The notes beneath the pieces are model-generated. The model made no database searches. It had not been told where the DNA came from and saw only the letters and a program-made list of their open reading frames with translations. From Pestalotiopsis fici W106-1 (lineage: Eukaryota > Ascomycota > Sordariomycetes > Amphisphaeriales > Sporocadaceae), in the NCBI RefSeq assembly GCF_000516985.1, contig NW_006917091.1:1378977-1442976 (forward strand): DNA of 64,000 nucleotides, in the 5' to 3' direction. The first letter of the stretch is position 1, and each line of letters begins with the position of its first letter. Positions 1-11,114 of this stretch are shown piece by piece. Made by a program: the position numbers and the translations under genes.

Positions 1-1
1 C

Positions 2-826
2 GTTAGTGGCGATGCTACACATGCCAGCAGTGTCGATATCTGGAGCGGTGCGAATGCTGAACCCCACTTGGATGCGGTTGAGACGGGAATTGTTGATCAA
101 AGTAACGAGCATGCTCAAACTGGCAAGAGGAGAAAGAATAAAAAGAAGAGCAAAGCCAAGATAACCGACTTGGCCACGGATACGGGCAGTGTTATCAACA
201 ACACTGGCACCGCCAATGTCACAAGAGATGTCAATCCTAGCAGCAACGTGGGCGGATCACAAATTCAGGAGCTGGAGCAGACTGCCGGAGTCACCCAACC
301 CAGCAAAAAGAAGAGAAACAACAAGAAGAAGAACAGGAGCACGAACGAGGAGATCAATGCCGATGTGGGCGGCAGTGCCACGAGAAGCAGCGCATCCAAT
401 CTGTTCAATGACGCCAAAACCTCGAATAACTCCACTGGCCCAGAGACTGAGACGATCGAGCCGACCACCAAGACCATTCCGACCGGCAAAAAGAAGAGAA
501 AGAACAAGGGTACTAAGAAGGCCAACATTGTTCCTCTCAGTCCCGAACAGCAGGAGCAGCAGGCACAAACGTACCTTCATTCGCTGATCCAGAACGTCGC
601 CGCCAAGCACGAACAGGACAGGCAAAGGGCAGAAGCGACGCCTCCTCCTCCTCAAGTCCCGGCGACGATACCTCAGCCCAGCAAGAAGAAGAGGGGGAAC
701 ATGAAGAGAAACAAGAACATTGACAGCAACCACACAATGAGTAGCATCGAGGCTCGTCCTGCCCGTGAACCACTGTACTTCATCCCTCCAGTTTGGCCGG
801 CTGACATTTTCAAGACCGTGCCTTGA
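2..826 (+). CDS. Lysine-rich low-complexity protein, 5'-truncated
   Basis: The reading frame is open from the first complete codon of the window to a TGA at 824-826, with no in-frame ATG near the edge, so the gene begins upstream. About 275 codons are visible. The protein is hydrophilic and predicted disordered. It carries four spaced basic clusters of the form (P/T)(S/G)K(K/R)(K/R)(K/R)xN, for example GKRRKNKKK, PSKKKRNNKKK, GKKKRKNK and PSKKKRGN, separated by Ser/Thr/Asn-rich linkers. Such clusters resemble nuclear or nucleolar localisation or RNA-binding tails. The C-terminus turns hydrophobic and aromatic (LYFIPPVWPADIF). I recognise no family. It may be the tail of a larger protein. Coding status rests on the long frame and the regular repeats. 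Confidence 0.6.
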   Translation, partial: VSGDATHASSVDIWSGANAEPHLDAVETGIVDQSNEHAQTGKRRKNKKKSKAKITDLATDTGSVINNTGTANVTRDVNPSSNVGGSQIQELEQTAGVTQPSKKKRNNKKKNRSTNEEINADVGGSATRSSASNLFNDAKTSNNSTGPETETIEPTTKTIPTGKKKRKNKGTKKANIVPLSPEQQEQQAQTYLHSLIQNVAAKHEQDRQRAEATPPPPQVPATIPQPSKKKRGNMKRNKNIDSNHTMSSIEARPAREPLYFIPPVWPADIFKTVP

Positions 827-1106
827 TGAGCTAAGATTTTGTTCTATTTTGTTTCGAAAATGGATTATTGTAAGATATGGTATGAGGCAATGAGAATAAA
901 GACATTGAAGATGAACCAGGAAGGGATGACGTGGCTCGCACAGAGAAGTATGTGACTGAACCACTTCCGATCAAAGACCTTTCAAAGTCCAGCATTGTAG
1001 AAACGACAGGAGCAAAATCCACAAACAAGCTAAATGTATGATTGTCTGAAATACTGCAAGAATATGAACTGCTCGCTTATATCCTCCTATCGAGTAATAT
1101 TAATAA

Positions 1107-3087
1107 TCAGTAACCCAATTCTTTGATGATAATGTCAGCCGCCTTCTCCCCAATAGCCATGGCTGTAGCCGCGGTATTGGCGGCAACATTTCCCGGAGCG
1201 ATGGACAAGTCGACAATCTTGAGACCCTCCACGCCATGCACGCCGAGCGTCTCATCAACGACGCCGCCCTGCTCCAGCGGGGCCATATTGCACGTTCCTA
1301 GAGAGTGCCACGTCGTACCGACATGGTCTCGCGCCCACTGCGCAATGATGGCGTCGTCCTCTGCCGTGTACTCGATATCAGTCACATTAGCCAGCAGCGG
1401 CGCGTCCGTCTCGACCAGTGCGGCGGCCGAGCTCTGGGGGAACGGTGGGTGCATAGCCGGGACTTCTCCGCGGTATGCTTGCATCCGGCGGGCAATTTCT
1501 CTCTGCTTCTTGTACACCCAAATGTGCTTTGTCACGTCGACTGGGTCGGCAAAAAACCCCGTCGAAAAGTCGACTGGGTCGTCCAGAGTAGCGCCCGTGA
1601 TATGCACATGTCCGCGAGAGTATGGATACACTGTAAAAGTCGTTATGGACATGTACTGTTCTGCAGGGTTCCCAGTCGGATCCGCTGCGTATCTGCTGTT
1701 TGTTAGATTGCGAGTTTGGGCGTCTCGGAGAGAGGGGAATGGGTCATGCACTCACCCGCTCAAGAAGGACATCAAGGCCAGAGGCTTATCCGGGTGGCCA
1801 TTGAAGTCTTTCTTGTAGGCTGCCTGAAACTCAGGTCCGAGAGCAGAAAGATCGGCTTCACTGGGCCGCAGTTTGCAGGTCACTTCTTGGGCGTTCCAGC
1901 CCAGTCTGGGGTCCTTTGTTTGTATCATATTTCCAATGTCGACACGACCGCCGAAAATCCCGTCAATAGTTTCGTGTGGTTCGAGGCTCGACTTGTAACT
2001 GTATGAGATTAGGTGGTGATCTTGATAATTCTTGCCAATACCCGGAATAGGGGCAATGACGGGAATATTTGCCGCCTTGAGAATATTGGGATCACCAAGC
2101 CCTGATCTTTCTAGAATCAACGGGCTCGCCAAGGCGCCGGCAGAGAGCACAACTAGTTTCCTGGCCTTTATGCTCTGCGTCGTCGTGTCACTCTGTGACT
2201 TTGGATTCGCCCGAACTTCGACGCCGACTGCCCTCTTGCCGTCAAAGAGGATCTTGGCAACTTGTGTCTCTACAAGGACATGCAAATTGGAGTGAGCATC
2301 GTCGCCGAGTCTCGAATGAATGTAAGCATGAGCCGTGTTGGAGCGTTGCCCATCTTTGCTGATGAGACGCTTGGCACGCTGGACGCCATTGTTGCTGTCT
2401 AGATCTTGCAAATCAGCCTGCTCGGCCCAGCCAAGCTTTGTCGCCGCATTGATGAAATCGTCCTCGGATTTCTTCATCTCATACGGCCCGCGGGAGACGA
2501 CAATTGGTCCCTGGTCCCCGTGGACGCCTTTTGGGTCGGGTCCATGGTAGGTTTCGAGCTGGACACACCGTGAGCATCTGATTGAGAATTGCTGTAAACG
2601 CGTCACTTTACCTTCTTTAGAAAAGGAAGCATTTCCTCAGCAGTCCACCCTGGTGTCTTCCACGAGTCCCTGTCATGTCGCTGCGCTCGACTATACATCA
2701 TCAAATTGACAGAGGATCCGCCCCCGAGAACGTTTCCAACAGACACAGAGACCTGTCGTCCGCTTAGCTGAGGCTCGGCATTGCTGACATATGCACGGGT
2801 AGTGCTGCTCCCCGGAAGAATGGAGCCGAAACACAGAATTGGATACATGACAGAAGGATCACCGTCGTTGTTCTTGCCCTCTTCAATCACCAATATCGTC
2901 AGATTTGGGTCCGCATCACTTAGTCTTGCTGCGACTACGCAGCCAGCTGTACCGCCTAGATACCGTCAGTCAGCAACCTTTCTCGTTTAGAGCTGTAATA
3001 AATCTTTGGCGAGAGGTGGGAGTCACCTCCTACGACGATTACGTCTACTTCTGTGAGCTCGACTGGCAGCCTGGTATATAGCCCCAT
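1107..3087 (-). CDS. GMC family FAD-dependent oxidoreductase (alcohol oxidase/choline dehydrogenase-like)
   Basis: Exons 3087-3027, 2955-2612, 2558-1756 and 1695-1107 join to 1797 nt (598 aa). Introns of 71, 53 and 60 nt have GT-AG ends. The N-terminus has the FAD dinucleotide-binding loop [15 protein letters not shown] (residues ~18-32) followed by an acidic Glu pair. [17 protein letters not shown] is GMC signature 1; [17 protein letters not shown] is signature 2. Near the C-terminus, [11 protein letters not shown] carries the catalytic His and [22 protein letters not shown] the second active-site region. No signal peptide is visible, so an intracellular enzyme oxidising an alcohol or related substrate is inferred; the 'MLPFLKKLETYHG' region resembles the alcohol-oxidase-like clade. 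No PTS1 tripeptide is present at the C-terminus (LGY). The substrate cannot be told. It is divergent from the CVNH gene at 4441. Confidence 0.93.
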
Positions 3088-4440
3088 GATGAAGACTTTC
3101 GATCACTGGCAGAGAAACAATACAGAGACTTGGTAGGTTTCGATTGAAAGGAAAGTAAGGAGCGGGGAAGGCCACAGTCAGAACACGGCACAGAAGAGAA
3201 CGAGTTTATATGGGAAGCAGTCAGATTATCTTAGTCTCGCTTGGCAAGTCTGAGGGCGAGAATCATCAGAACATGCAATGAGGAGATTGAGTTAGTATGC
3301 AAGGGATAGGTTGGATACTAATACTACTCACATAGGGGTGTCAGAACTTAGCTTGCGTTATGGTTGCATCAGTGGCTACACTTGAGTTGACCAGGATACA
3401 CGATACTTGCGGGTCAGATCCACGTCCTTTTATAATTCAATGCACTCACCATTCATGATACACGCAATGAGGAAGAGAAACATGTATCTGCCGTCTTCTT
3501 TCCACATTCTAACAGTCCCATGCACAATGACCAGTATTGCGATTATTTAGCACAATATCTGGGTGGGACAGCCCATTACCGTCTTCCCCAGCTGCGACCC
3601 CAAACTTTACATGGCGGCCGCACATCCCGTCAGCATCTCTTGGCACTGCGGTGTTACCCAGTCTCAAGTAACCAACTTGCATTATCACATTCCTGTTGTT
3701 AGTATATTGGATGGGTTTGTTCAAACAAGAACCAACATCACAACTGCAGTCTGTTGGAACCTGGCGAGTAGAGTATGCCATATCTTCTGTGTACATTCCT
3801 CCGTGCTCCGAGACCAACACATTGCCTTCTTAAAGTCGACAGACACGGCTACATTTACAGACGCCAAGTTCATATATTATGGACAAATAGCTTGTCAAGC
3901 CTCAACCTTGGTAATTGTCTGGAAAAATGAAATGAGGCTGGACAATCATGTTCCAGCCTATAACATGGAGGAATGGCATCTCGACGGTTTCAAACAATGT
4001 CAAACTTTACTACTTTTGAAATCATGAATCGGTGCTTGAAATTCTGTGACAAGAACAATACAAGTGCGTCCGTGTTTGCTCATTTCGATCGATCCGGTGT
4101 CATTCCATCCCATCGTCAATAAAGCAGTGATTCAGCAACACTCTGCCGCTGACGCAGGCAAGCAATCTCTCTCCTCCAATATGTCCGCTATTCACGAATT
4201 ATCCGTGGTTGCCCTTATAACTTCAATCGGCGCAAGAAATCACATTCAAAATCCACTCGTTCTTCCACACATCACATCGCATTGCTCTCGCGTTACAGCT
4301 ACACGAGCCCTCTCAAGCAAACACGGCCAAGCCAAAAGATCAAAAGTCAAACTCAACAAAACAAAGCAAGCCCACCTTTACTCAACCCCTCAAGACGACA
4401 GGTTATATAAATAAGTTATATACAGCATCAACTGCCCACC
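3088..4440. promoter_or_regulatory. Divergent intergenic region between GMC oxidoreductase and CVNH gene
   Basis: About 1.35 kb between two outward-facing genes. Open frames here (for example 3563-4027 and 4046-4414, plus strand) show no domain, no sensible start context and no splice continuation, so I treat the stretch as a shared promoter region. The only recognisable element is a TATA-like box just before the CVNH gene, listed separately. Confidence 0.5.
4404..4410 (+). promoter_or_regulatory. TATA-like box of the CVNH gene
   Basis: TATATAA lies 31 nt upstream of the ATG at 4441. That places transcription start very close to the ATG and implies a short leader, typical of strongly regulated fungal genes. 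It is a motif match only. Confidence 0.4.
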
Positions 4441-5192
4441 ATGAGTCAGTTCGCCGCCGTGGTCGCTCTGATTCTGGTCAGCCTCCCCTTCCCGACTCTA
4501 GCCACGCTGGCCTTTTACGGCCCCGAGGTACCTTGCATTGAGTGGATGACCACGGGAGACTTTCTCGTCGCCAACTGTCCTGCTAATGGCTACAGAGCCA
4601 CGTCCGTCATGGATCTGAACCGGTACGTTTTCTCTTAGAATCTGGCAATACCCTTTCTCTTTCCGCCTTGACTCGCCCACACACCACCACAACAAGTGCT
4701 CCGTACCTTGCCTACAAGCATCACGGACCCTATACTCTAGGAAATTGGCACTGACTGACATGTTCTTCCCCGGAAATTTCAGCTGCTATGAGTTCATGGA
4801 CGATGACACTATTGAAGCTGGTGACGGTCACTTCATCACCGCCAGCAACTGCACCTTTGAACCCGTTCTCAACGGTGGTAACAGCACCGCAATCACTTGT
4901 CCTAGCCACCAACCCGGCAAGGGCAACGTCACCTCTCACATCATGCTTGGTAAGAGTTTGCATTTTATACAAATCTCTCAATTCCTCTTCTTTCCTCTCT
5001 TTCCTGTCCAATCGAAGGAGACTGGCAATCATCTTGCTAACAAGATGTCTTTTGCTCTCCTGTCTGGTAGCCCACGTTGAGAACCGCAACGGCTTGCTTT
5101 GGTGCGGTGACATCGAAGGCTGCTACATCGACAGTCCCGGCTGCCTGAGTTGTCAGGATACTTGGATCAAGGACGGTGACCGCTGCAAGTGA
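4441..5192 (+). CDS. Secreted cyanovirin-N homology (CVNH) domain protein
   Basis: Exons 4441-4622, 4783-4949 and 5071-5192 give 156 aa. A signal peptide (residues 1 to ~21, cut after PTLA) precedes a Cys-rich mature chain. The two halves follow the CVNH lectin pattern: FLVANCPANGYRATSVMDLN RCYE matches the 'LxAxCxxxxGxxxxSSIDLNxC' half-repeat, and AITCPSHQ..GNVTSHIMLAHVENRNGLLW matches the second 'C....SxIxLxxxIxNxxGxLxW' half. Ten cysteines (32, 46, 62, 84, 100, 128, 134, 141, 144, 155) and a C-terminal Cys-rich tail exceed the usual four of CVNH, suggesting extra disulfides. NCT, NST and NVT are potential N-glycosylation sites. The presumed role is mannose-type glycan binding outside the cell; the specificity is unknown. 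Intron 1 has a second in-frame acceptor at 4740; I preferred 4782 because CTGAC branch points lie ~20-30 nt before it. Confidence 0.72.
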
Positions 5193-6281
5193 CGGCCTAC
5201 GGTTTCCCTGAAGAGTGAAAGCCGTGTGCCTTTAGCATCACGCTGGGCCGGGTATCAAAGGTGGAATATACCGTCATTACTGAGTTGGTCAACCCAAAAA
5301 CGTGGTGCCTCTCCTCCTGACCACTATACAGGGTTGCCCTGGTTTGTCCTACATGTCAATGCAGCTTAAACAATCAGCTACACATGAAATTGATCAGACG
5401 CGCATCTCAAGAAGTGAAGATTCATGTTTGATGACGCCTCTCAAATTTCCTGTTTGCAATCATTGCAACTTAAGATATATAAGCGCTGAATAGATGTCTG
5501 TTTCATGCCAGTCATATAGAAACTTTACCCAGATTGTCTGTGGTCTGCCTTTTCTTGAAGGAGACTCCGCCACCGCATCATCACATGACACGCCAAACTC
5601 GCTTCTTGCCAAAAATGTCAATATGCCCCAGCCATGCCAATAAAACTCATTCGTCTGCACCTGGCTTTCAAGCACAGGTAGTGGCAGCAACTAGTAAACA
5701 AAAACGCCTTGTATCATTGACCGTTTTCAAACGCCTTATACCCTCCCCCAGGAAACCAGATTCGAATGGACAGAGGAAAAAAAAGAAGAAAAAAAAAATA
5801 CAAAAAATGTCTCAGGGACAGGCGGAAGTCATGCCGCCATGTGAAGCGAAAAGAACAAATCGTGGAGAATCGTGCCGAGAATTTCAACCCCAGATGCTTC
5901 TTGAGCCAATGTCAATATAGTAAGCGATGTGCTCATTGAAGGACGTGATTTCTCGGCACGACGAAGAAGAAGACGAAAAAGCAGAGTGGTTGCCGCTGTA
6001 AAGTGTTCAGTTCCGATGAATCTTATTCCAGCCTCCCCAGCATGGTGTTCAACGTGCGTAAAATTGCGGCAGTTCGTCGAGATATTGGGGCATCCAAAAG
6101 AGCCAAGTACGCAGTCAAGGCCAACTTGTTTCGTAGTGTGATACCTGGTATGGTTGGAATCATTCACCGCCATCCGATCCTAAAATCAAGTAGGCTATGG
6201 TATAGCCTGAAGAAGGGGATCTAAGTAACGAATGACGTTCAACCGCTCGAGAGAGGGCGCACGTTGTGCTGGGGCGAGTTC
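5193..6281. other. Convergent intergenic region
   Basis: About 1.1 kb between the 3' ends of the CVNH gene (+) and the zinc-finger gene (-). It holds A-rich tracts around 5777-5808 and several short frames without domain or splice support. I see no gene here; it should contain both 3' UTRs. Confidence 0.5.
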
Positions 6282-8052
6282 TCATCGGATGTCCAGCTGG
6301 AAAGGTTTGAACCGGCCACCAATAGTGGCACAGCGCGGGCATTTCCTTCGGGCACCCTGTTCTTCCATCAGTATATTGACACACTCACGACAGAGGCCAC
6401 AGATGCATTCCGTGCATGCATAAGACTCCCGCAGCTTGGAGCTTTTCTGGCAGGCGGCACAGTAAATGTGAACATCCTGGGATGAGTAGCTTGGGGACGA
6501 GTCCGAAAGGCCAGTGGCTCCGATATGGAATTGATCGCCGCTCTCGCCGCTCTCCACACTAGGGAAAGGCTCGGGGATTCCTTGATGGAACGAGGGAGGT
6601 GTCAGAGCTTGCTGCAAAGGCGAAGCTTGATATCCATGGAACGATTGAATATTATTATGAGGGAAGGGGGGCATAGACGCCCGGTGGATGGATATAGGTG
6701 ATTGAGGCACCTGATATGTCAGTAAGACAGGATCGATCCCAAAAGGGGTTAAACCCACAGGAGTTCTATCATCCTCTATGTCTTCAGTTGCTGACGCAGC
6801 GGCATCGATAAGATCCTCCCATCGTTTACCGTAATCCGTGGAAGGTTCAACGGACTGAGCCTTACGATCCAGCCCCCCAGTTTTCATACGGTCATCATTT
6901 TGGATTCGTTTTAACCATTCAGCCGCTTGGCCTCTGGACTTTTGCTTCTTATGCCCTGGCTTGGTCACCGATTGCTTTCTACGCCGATGGGGACCGAGCG
7001 AGCGTTGCAAAGGTGGAAGCGTCGAGGATCTCCCAGTAGGAGGTGAATTAGGTAGAATAGACGGCAACAAGTCCCTTTGTGGCTGCGGTCTTGCACCATT
7101 CAAGGGCGGGAAGGGCTCGCTTGTGGGCTCAACATTGATGGGCGGCAGTTCAATGGTACTTCGAGGAGGAATTCGAGGGCCGTCCGTATCGGACTGCCAT
7201 TCCTATCGGTTGAACAGTGTCAGAAATACAGCTCCAATCGGTTGAAACGGGGAAAGGGGATAAGCGTGGCCGAAGTTACCTCTGCAGAGTCCCATCCCGA
7301 ATCCATTCTTTGTGCCTGGCCTAGCTGCGCCAAGGCGGCTGCAGCACTCTCCGTGGGCAACATGGCACCGCCAGCAAAATCTGCCAGGCCTCTTGGGGTA
7401 TCTGGTGCACTTGAATCATCTCGAAAGTATGCATGGTTCATCTGTTGATAACTTCTGGGTGGCCGAATGGGCGGCTGCTGTACCGGATGATTGCCATGAG
7501 GGACACCACCACCATTGACACTATTCTGCTGTGGAATCTGCGATCGATCTTGGGGCGGCGTATTGATCATCAAAAGAAAACTCTCCTCCGTGGCAGGGAG
7601 TTTGGGGATGTAATGCTCGGGGTGTGCTCGTCGGATATGCTCTTGCATGGAGCGATACCTCTTTTCCTGCCGAGAGGAAAAATTGCGTTAGCTAGCTCGG
7701 ATCACACGGGAAGAACATGATCATCTTGTTCAAACCAGCTGCGGTAGGGACAAAGAGTGACAAGACACCCTTTGTAGAATCGCGATAGCTCAGATAGCTC
7801 TGACAGCTTTGCGAAGCTGAGCCGAGCTGTAGCTATAGAGCTGGACCTGAGCTACAGCTGCGAAAGCTCAGGTAGGGATCTGAACAGTGGGCAGGTTGCT
7901 GGGAGCAGCTGAACCCGGCAAATAGGGTAAGAACTCACGCCGATGCAACGCTTGCGACAACTGGAGCCATCCTGATTGCGTAGAGGACAGACAACTTCGT
8001 TGTTTGCATCGATGATTGAAAAGGACGAGGTGAGGGACTGTCTCGGAGGCAT
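6282..8052 (-). CDS. C2H2-like zinc finger plus C-terminal RING-like Cys-rich protein
   Basis: Exons 8052-7939, 7666-7280 and 7202-6282 total 1422 nt (473 aa), all junctions in phase 0. The N-terminal module is C22-x9-C32 ...CIG|EKRYRSMQEH48-x4-H53, a C2H2-type finger whose Cys and His halves are separated by intron 1 (272 nt, long for this genome). The middle is Pro/Gln/Ser-rich and disordered, with a basic patch (RRRKQSVTKPGHKKQK). The last ~60 residues hold paired cysteines (CAAC, CTEC, CGLC, C and CPRC) resembling a RING or zinc-ribbon. The N-terminal motif resembles a conserved Pezizomycotina hypothetical family that I can recall but not name. Nucleic-acid or protein binding is inferred. 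The ATG at 8052 was chosen because upstream in-frame codons give only a TTG. Confidence 0.8.
7786..7869. repeat. AGCT-palindrome cluster inside an intron
   Basis: Ten AGCT tetramers occur in 84 bp, mostly spaced 7-12 bp and often extended to GAGCTC- or CAGCTG-like palindromes. They lie in the 272-nt first intron of the zinc-finger gene. A random sequence would hold about one per 256 bp. A comparable cluster lies at 11027-11114. Confidence 0.6.
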
Positions 8053-11026
8053 CTTCTTCAGTTCAGCCAAACCCCACCATGCGCTGGGCGGCGAGGTCGA
8101 GGCGGGGGGGCTTGTGAGATTGGTGTTGCGATAAGCGTCGAGAGGACGATAGCAATCGGGGTCTTCGTATTGGATCTGAACTCAATTCGCATTTGACAAA
8201 ACTTCGGTTTGGAAAAAGGGCAAACGCTGCTGCGGTAACTGCTGTACAAATGTTGGCAATCTCTGGAAATTGGCGCTCAATCGACCGATCTAATTGACCA
8301 GTTCCGTTGAATTGTGTGCGTGTGAAATGTGTGGGTGTGAAGGAATGAGTGAGACGTAGCAGCGAAGAGGAAGTAATAAAAGGCAGAAGCTAGGTTGGGT
8401 ACTTCTTGCACTGCCAAAGTGTTACACTTTCTGAGACAGACAATGGAGGGGGAGGGGACGCTGGGTTGGGTAGGTAGATAGGTCAGGTCAGGTAATAGAT
8501 ACCTAGGCCGGTAGCAGGTAGTAGGTAGTAGCTGGACCTGGGCTGGGCTGTGCTGTGTGGGAAACTAAAAAAGAGACAGACCCTCGAGTCGGGCCCCTCG
8601 CTAATGTCCCTTCTTTTTTTTTTTTTTTTTTCCTTCTCTTGTTATTTGAGGTGACGGAAAGCCCAGTACCAGACAAAAGACAGGAAGTCCGGGGACCTTT
8701 CAATAGGAAGGAGCAGGAAACGGTGGCTGTTGGTAAAAGACCACTTCAGGCGAATCTGTAATTTGAGCGGCCGGACTTGAAGCTTGTTCTCTTTCTCTAC
8801 CTTTTTGACCGAGTTGACTGGGAAAAAAATAACCATGCCGAATATTGAGCTTTTGGTCTGGTGCCATGCTACAGTCCATTCTTCTCCATGGTATCCATTC
8901 CATGAATTGTTACCTAAAATCGCAATTTTACTTGACATTACAATCTATTTCCTATTTAACGAAAAGCACTGATCAAATACCAGGGACTCTCTGGCTTTGT
9001 AGGCAGGCGCATAGTAATCCTACTGCCCAGTGCAGCAGTCAGTGCCCAGCACCCACCCCCGTTCATATGGTTCACACGAGATATCCACAGATACACTGGG
9101 GCAACCGTTGACAAGTTAATTTCTCCCTTCTTCCCTTTCACTTTTCTCTTTCTTGTCTAATGACTGGTCTTTATTGACAAAGGTATGTTTGTTGTGCTTG
9201 CAAAAAGAGAATTAATTGATGGCAAAGCTCGAGCATCTACCTAATGTCCCTCCCTTACCATGAGCCGCCTTCAGCGCTCCGGGCTGTTTTCTCATTCGGT
9301 CATTCTGAAGCTCTTTGGCTCCCCACTCTGACCGAGCCGGCCACCCAGATGATCCCCTCAGCCGATCCTCGATCGAGTCAGGAAGCTGAGCAGTTCAGGG
9401 ATGCTAGCCAATCAACCAATTGCAAGCCTGACATAGAAAGGCTCCCTGACCCTGGGACTCCGGGCGTCTGTCTTTTTTGCCGCTCTGAGACTGGCAGATT
9501 TGAGCGAGGCCGTGCTGCAGCGGACACACAGGACACTTGGTTGTCAGAGATGCTTCAGAGTGTCATTACTCGGAAGGTTTCAGCTTCTTGCAAACCTTCT
9601 TGCCGATAAACTGTCGGATTACATACGCTTGACATGTTGCTTTTTGACCATATGACTTACTGACTGGCTTGACTACAGTAGCTAGTGCTCAATACTATTA
9701 TACGGGCATGCAAGTCAGGTCGAATCGCGGGGTTCTTGCAGCTGGGATCAAGATTAGAGGCGACTGACCCGGCTGATAAAGCACTTCTCCTCACCCCCTC
9801 CTAGCTCTTTCGTCAAAGCAGCTCGGCAGCATTGGCAGGTTGGCAGGGTCATACTTCTTCCTCCCCCTGGACCCGGAATGGCTAAACCCGTGAGCAACCA
9901 ATACAATAACACCGAAATTCGGTGACTACGGGTGAACTCGCCCTGGAAAATTGCTACCAAACGCCCAGAGCTCAACCTCTGCCACCACTGCTACTGCGCT
10001 AGAGAGAGCCTCTAATTTTTTTTTTCCCTCTTCCACCCCCACAAGTGCAGAGACTTATGGTCGGCGGCGGGCAAGCGGGGACCAGCAAATTTTGATGCCG
10101 ACATGGATTCATTTCATGTTCACATGCCGCCCAGAATCATGGATCGGGGGCGACCGATGATAGCTCCAGGGAACAACCCTCGACTGTTACTCGTTGCGCA
10201 GGAGAAACGGTGCTTTCAGAGACGACACCGCCCTTCTACTTCGGCAATGACGAGTCTTGTATTAAACGGCACGCACCTTGATCTGGGTTGCAAAGAACGC
10301 GGATTCAGATTTCTCCAGAAAAGCGCTAAAGGGACCCGAATTCATCAAGCACCCATGAGTTTTTGAGAGGTCGCATCGTCCTCACTGGGTCAAATCATCT
10401 GCAGGTCACACCCGACGCGAAGAGCTCGATCTGCAGCGTGGGCAAGCGTGGGTTACGTAGCATTCGAGCTCTACTTCACTAGTGAGCAAGCCTGGGCTCT
10501 GGAAGAGGCACCCCATGTGAGCTCTGAAGCTTGGGCGTCATGTTGGCGAGTAACATCACCAATGAGCTTGCGACAATGCGCCTCGTCCCTTTTGCCACAC
10601 AAAATGCGTACGAACGAACCTGGATTCATACCTGGTAATGACGATGCCTTCTGAGCATTCTTTGCACAACCGGGTTGGCGGGCATGCCCTCTTGAATTGC
10701 GAGTTGGCGAAACGAAAACGGACATCAGTCGTACGCTCATCGCATGCAACAACCATAGAGTTGAGTCCCCAGAAAAATTGCCCCCAAAGACGGACCCGTA
10801 ACGGTGCGGGCCCCATTCGAGCTACTGCGAGTGCTTTCGCAGCAACAGATTAGCTGCTGCCGCTCAATGCATGCCCAAGTCTCATCTGGACATGTCTGGG
10901 TTTTTCTATATTAGTATCCAGAATCCTTCCTCGGCATGATGTCTCGGCAAGGTACAGCAGCTCGCGGTCGTGCCTCGAACAACTTCACCGTGACTGCATT
11001 ACATGGCTGGTGTTTTCAGAGATCCA

Positions 11027-11114
11027 AGCTCCAGCTGACATGAGCTCACCATAAAGCTCGACTAAAAGCTGGAGCATATGAAGCTTGGAATGAGAGCTTC
11101 ATCGATAAGAGCTC
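11027..11114. repeat. AGCT-palindrome cluster
   Basis: Eight AGCT tetramers in about 90 bp, several within GAGCTC or AAGCTT. The wider 10.4-11.3 kb stretch carries roughly twenty. It resembles the intronic cluster at 7786-7869 in composition, though not as a collinear copy. Confidence 0.55.

Noticed and set aside
257..964. 235-codon minus-strand frame with Leu-rich composition
   Set aside because: It is the antisense of the lysine-rich plus-strand gene (Lys/Glu codons read back as Leu/Phe/Ser) and has no independent support.
3563..4027. 154-codon plus-strand frame
   Set aside because: No domain, no signal, unlikely start context; lies in the divergent promoter region.
9244..9609. 121-codon plus-strand frame
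   Set aside because: No recognisable motif or splice partner; composition not protein-like enough to support.
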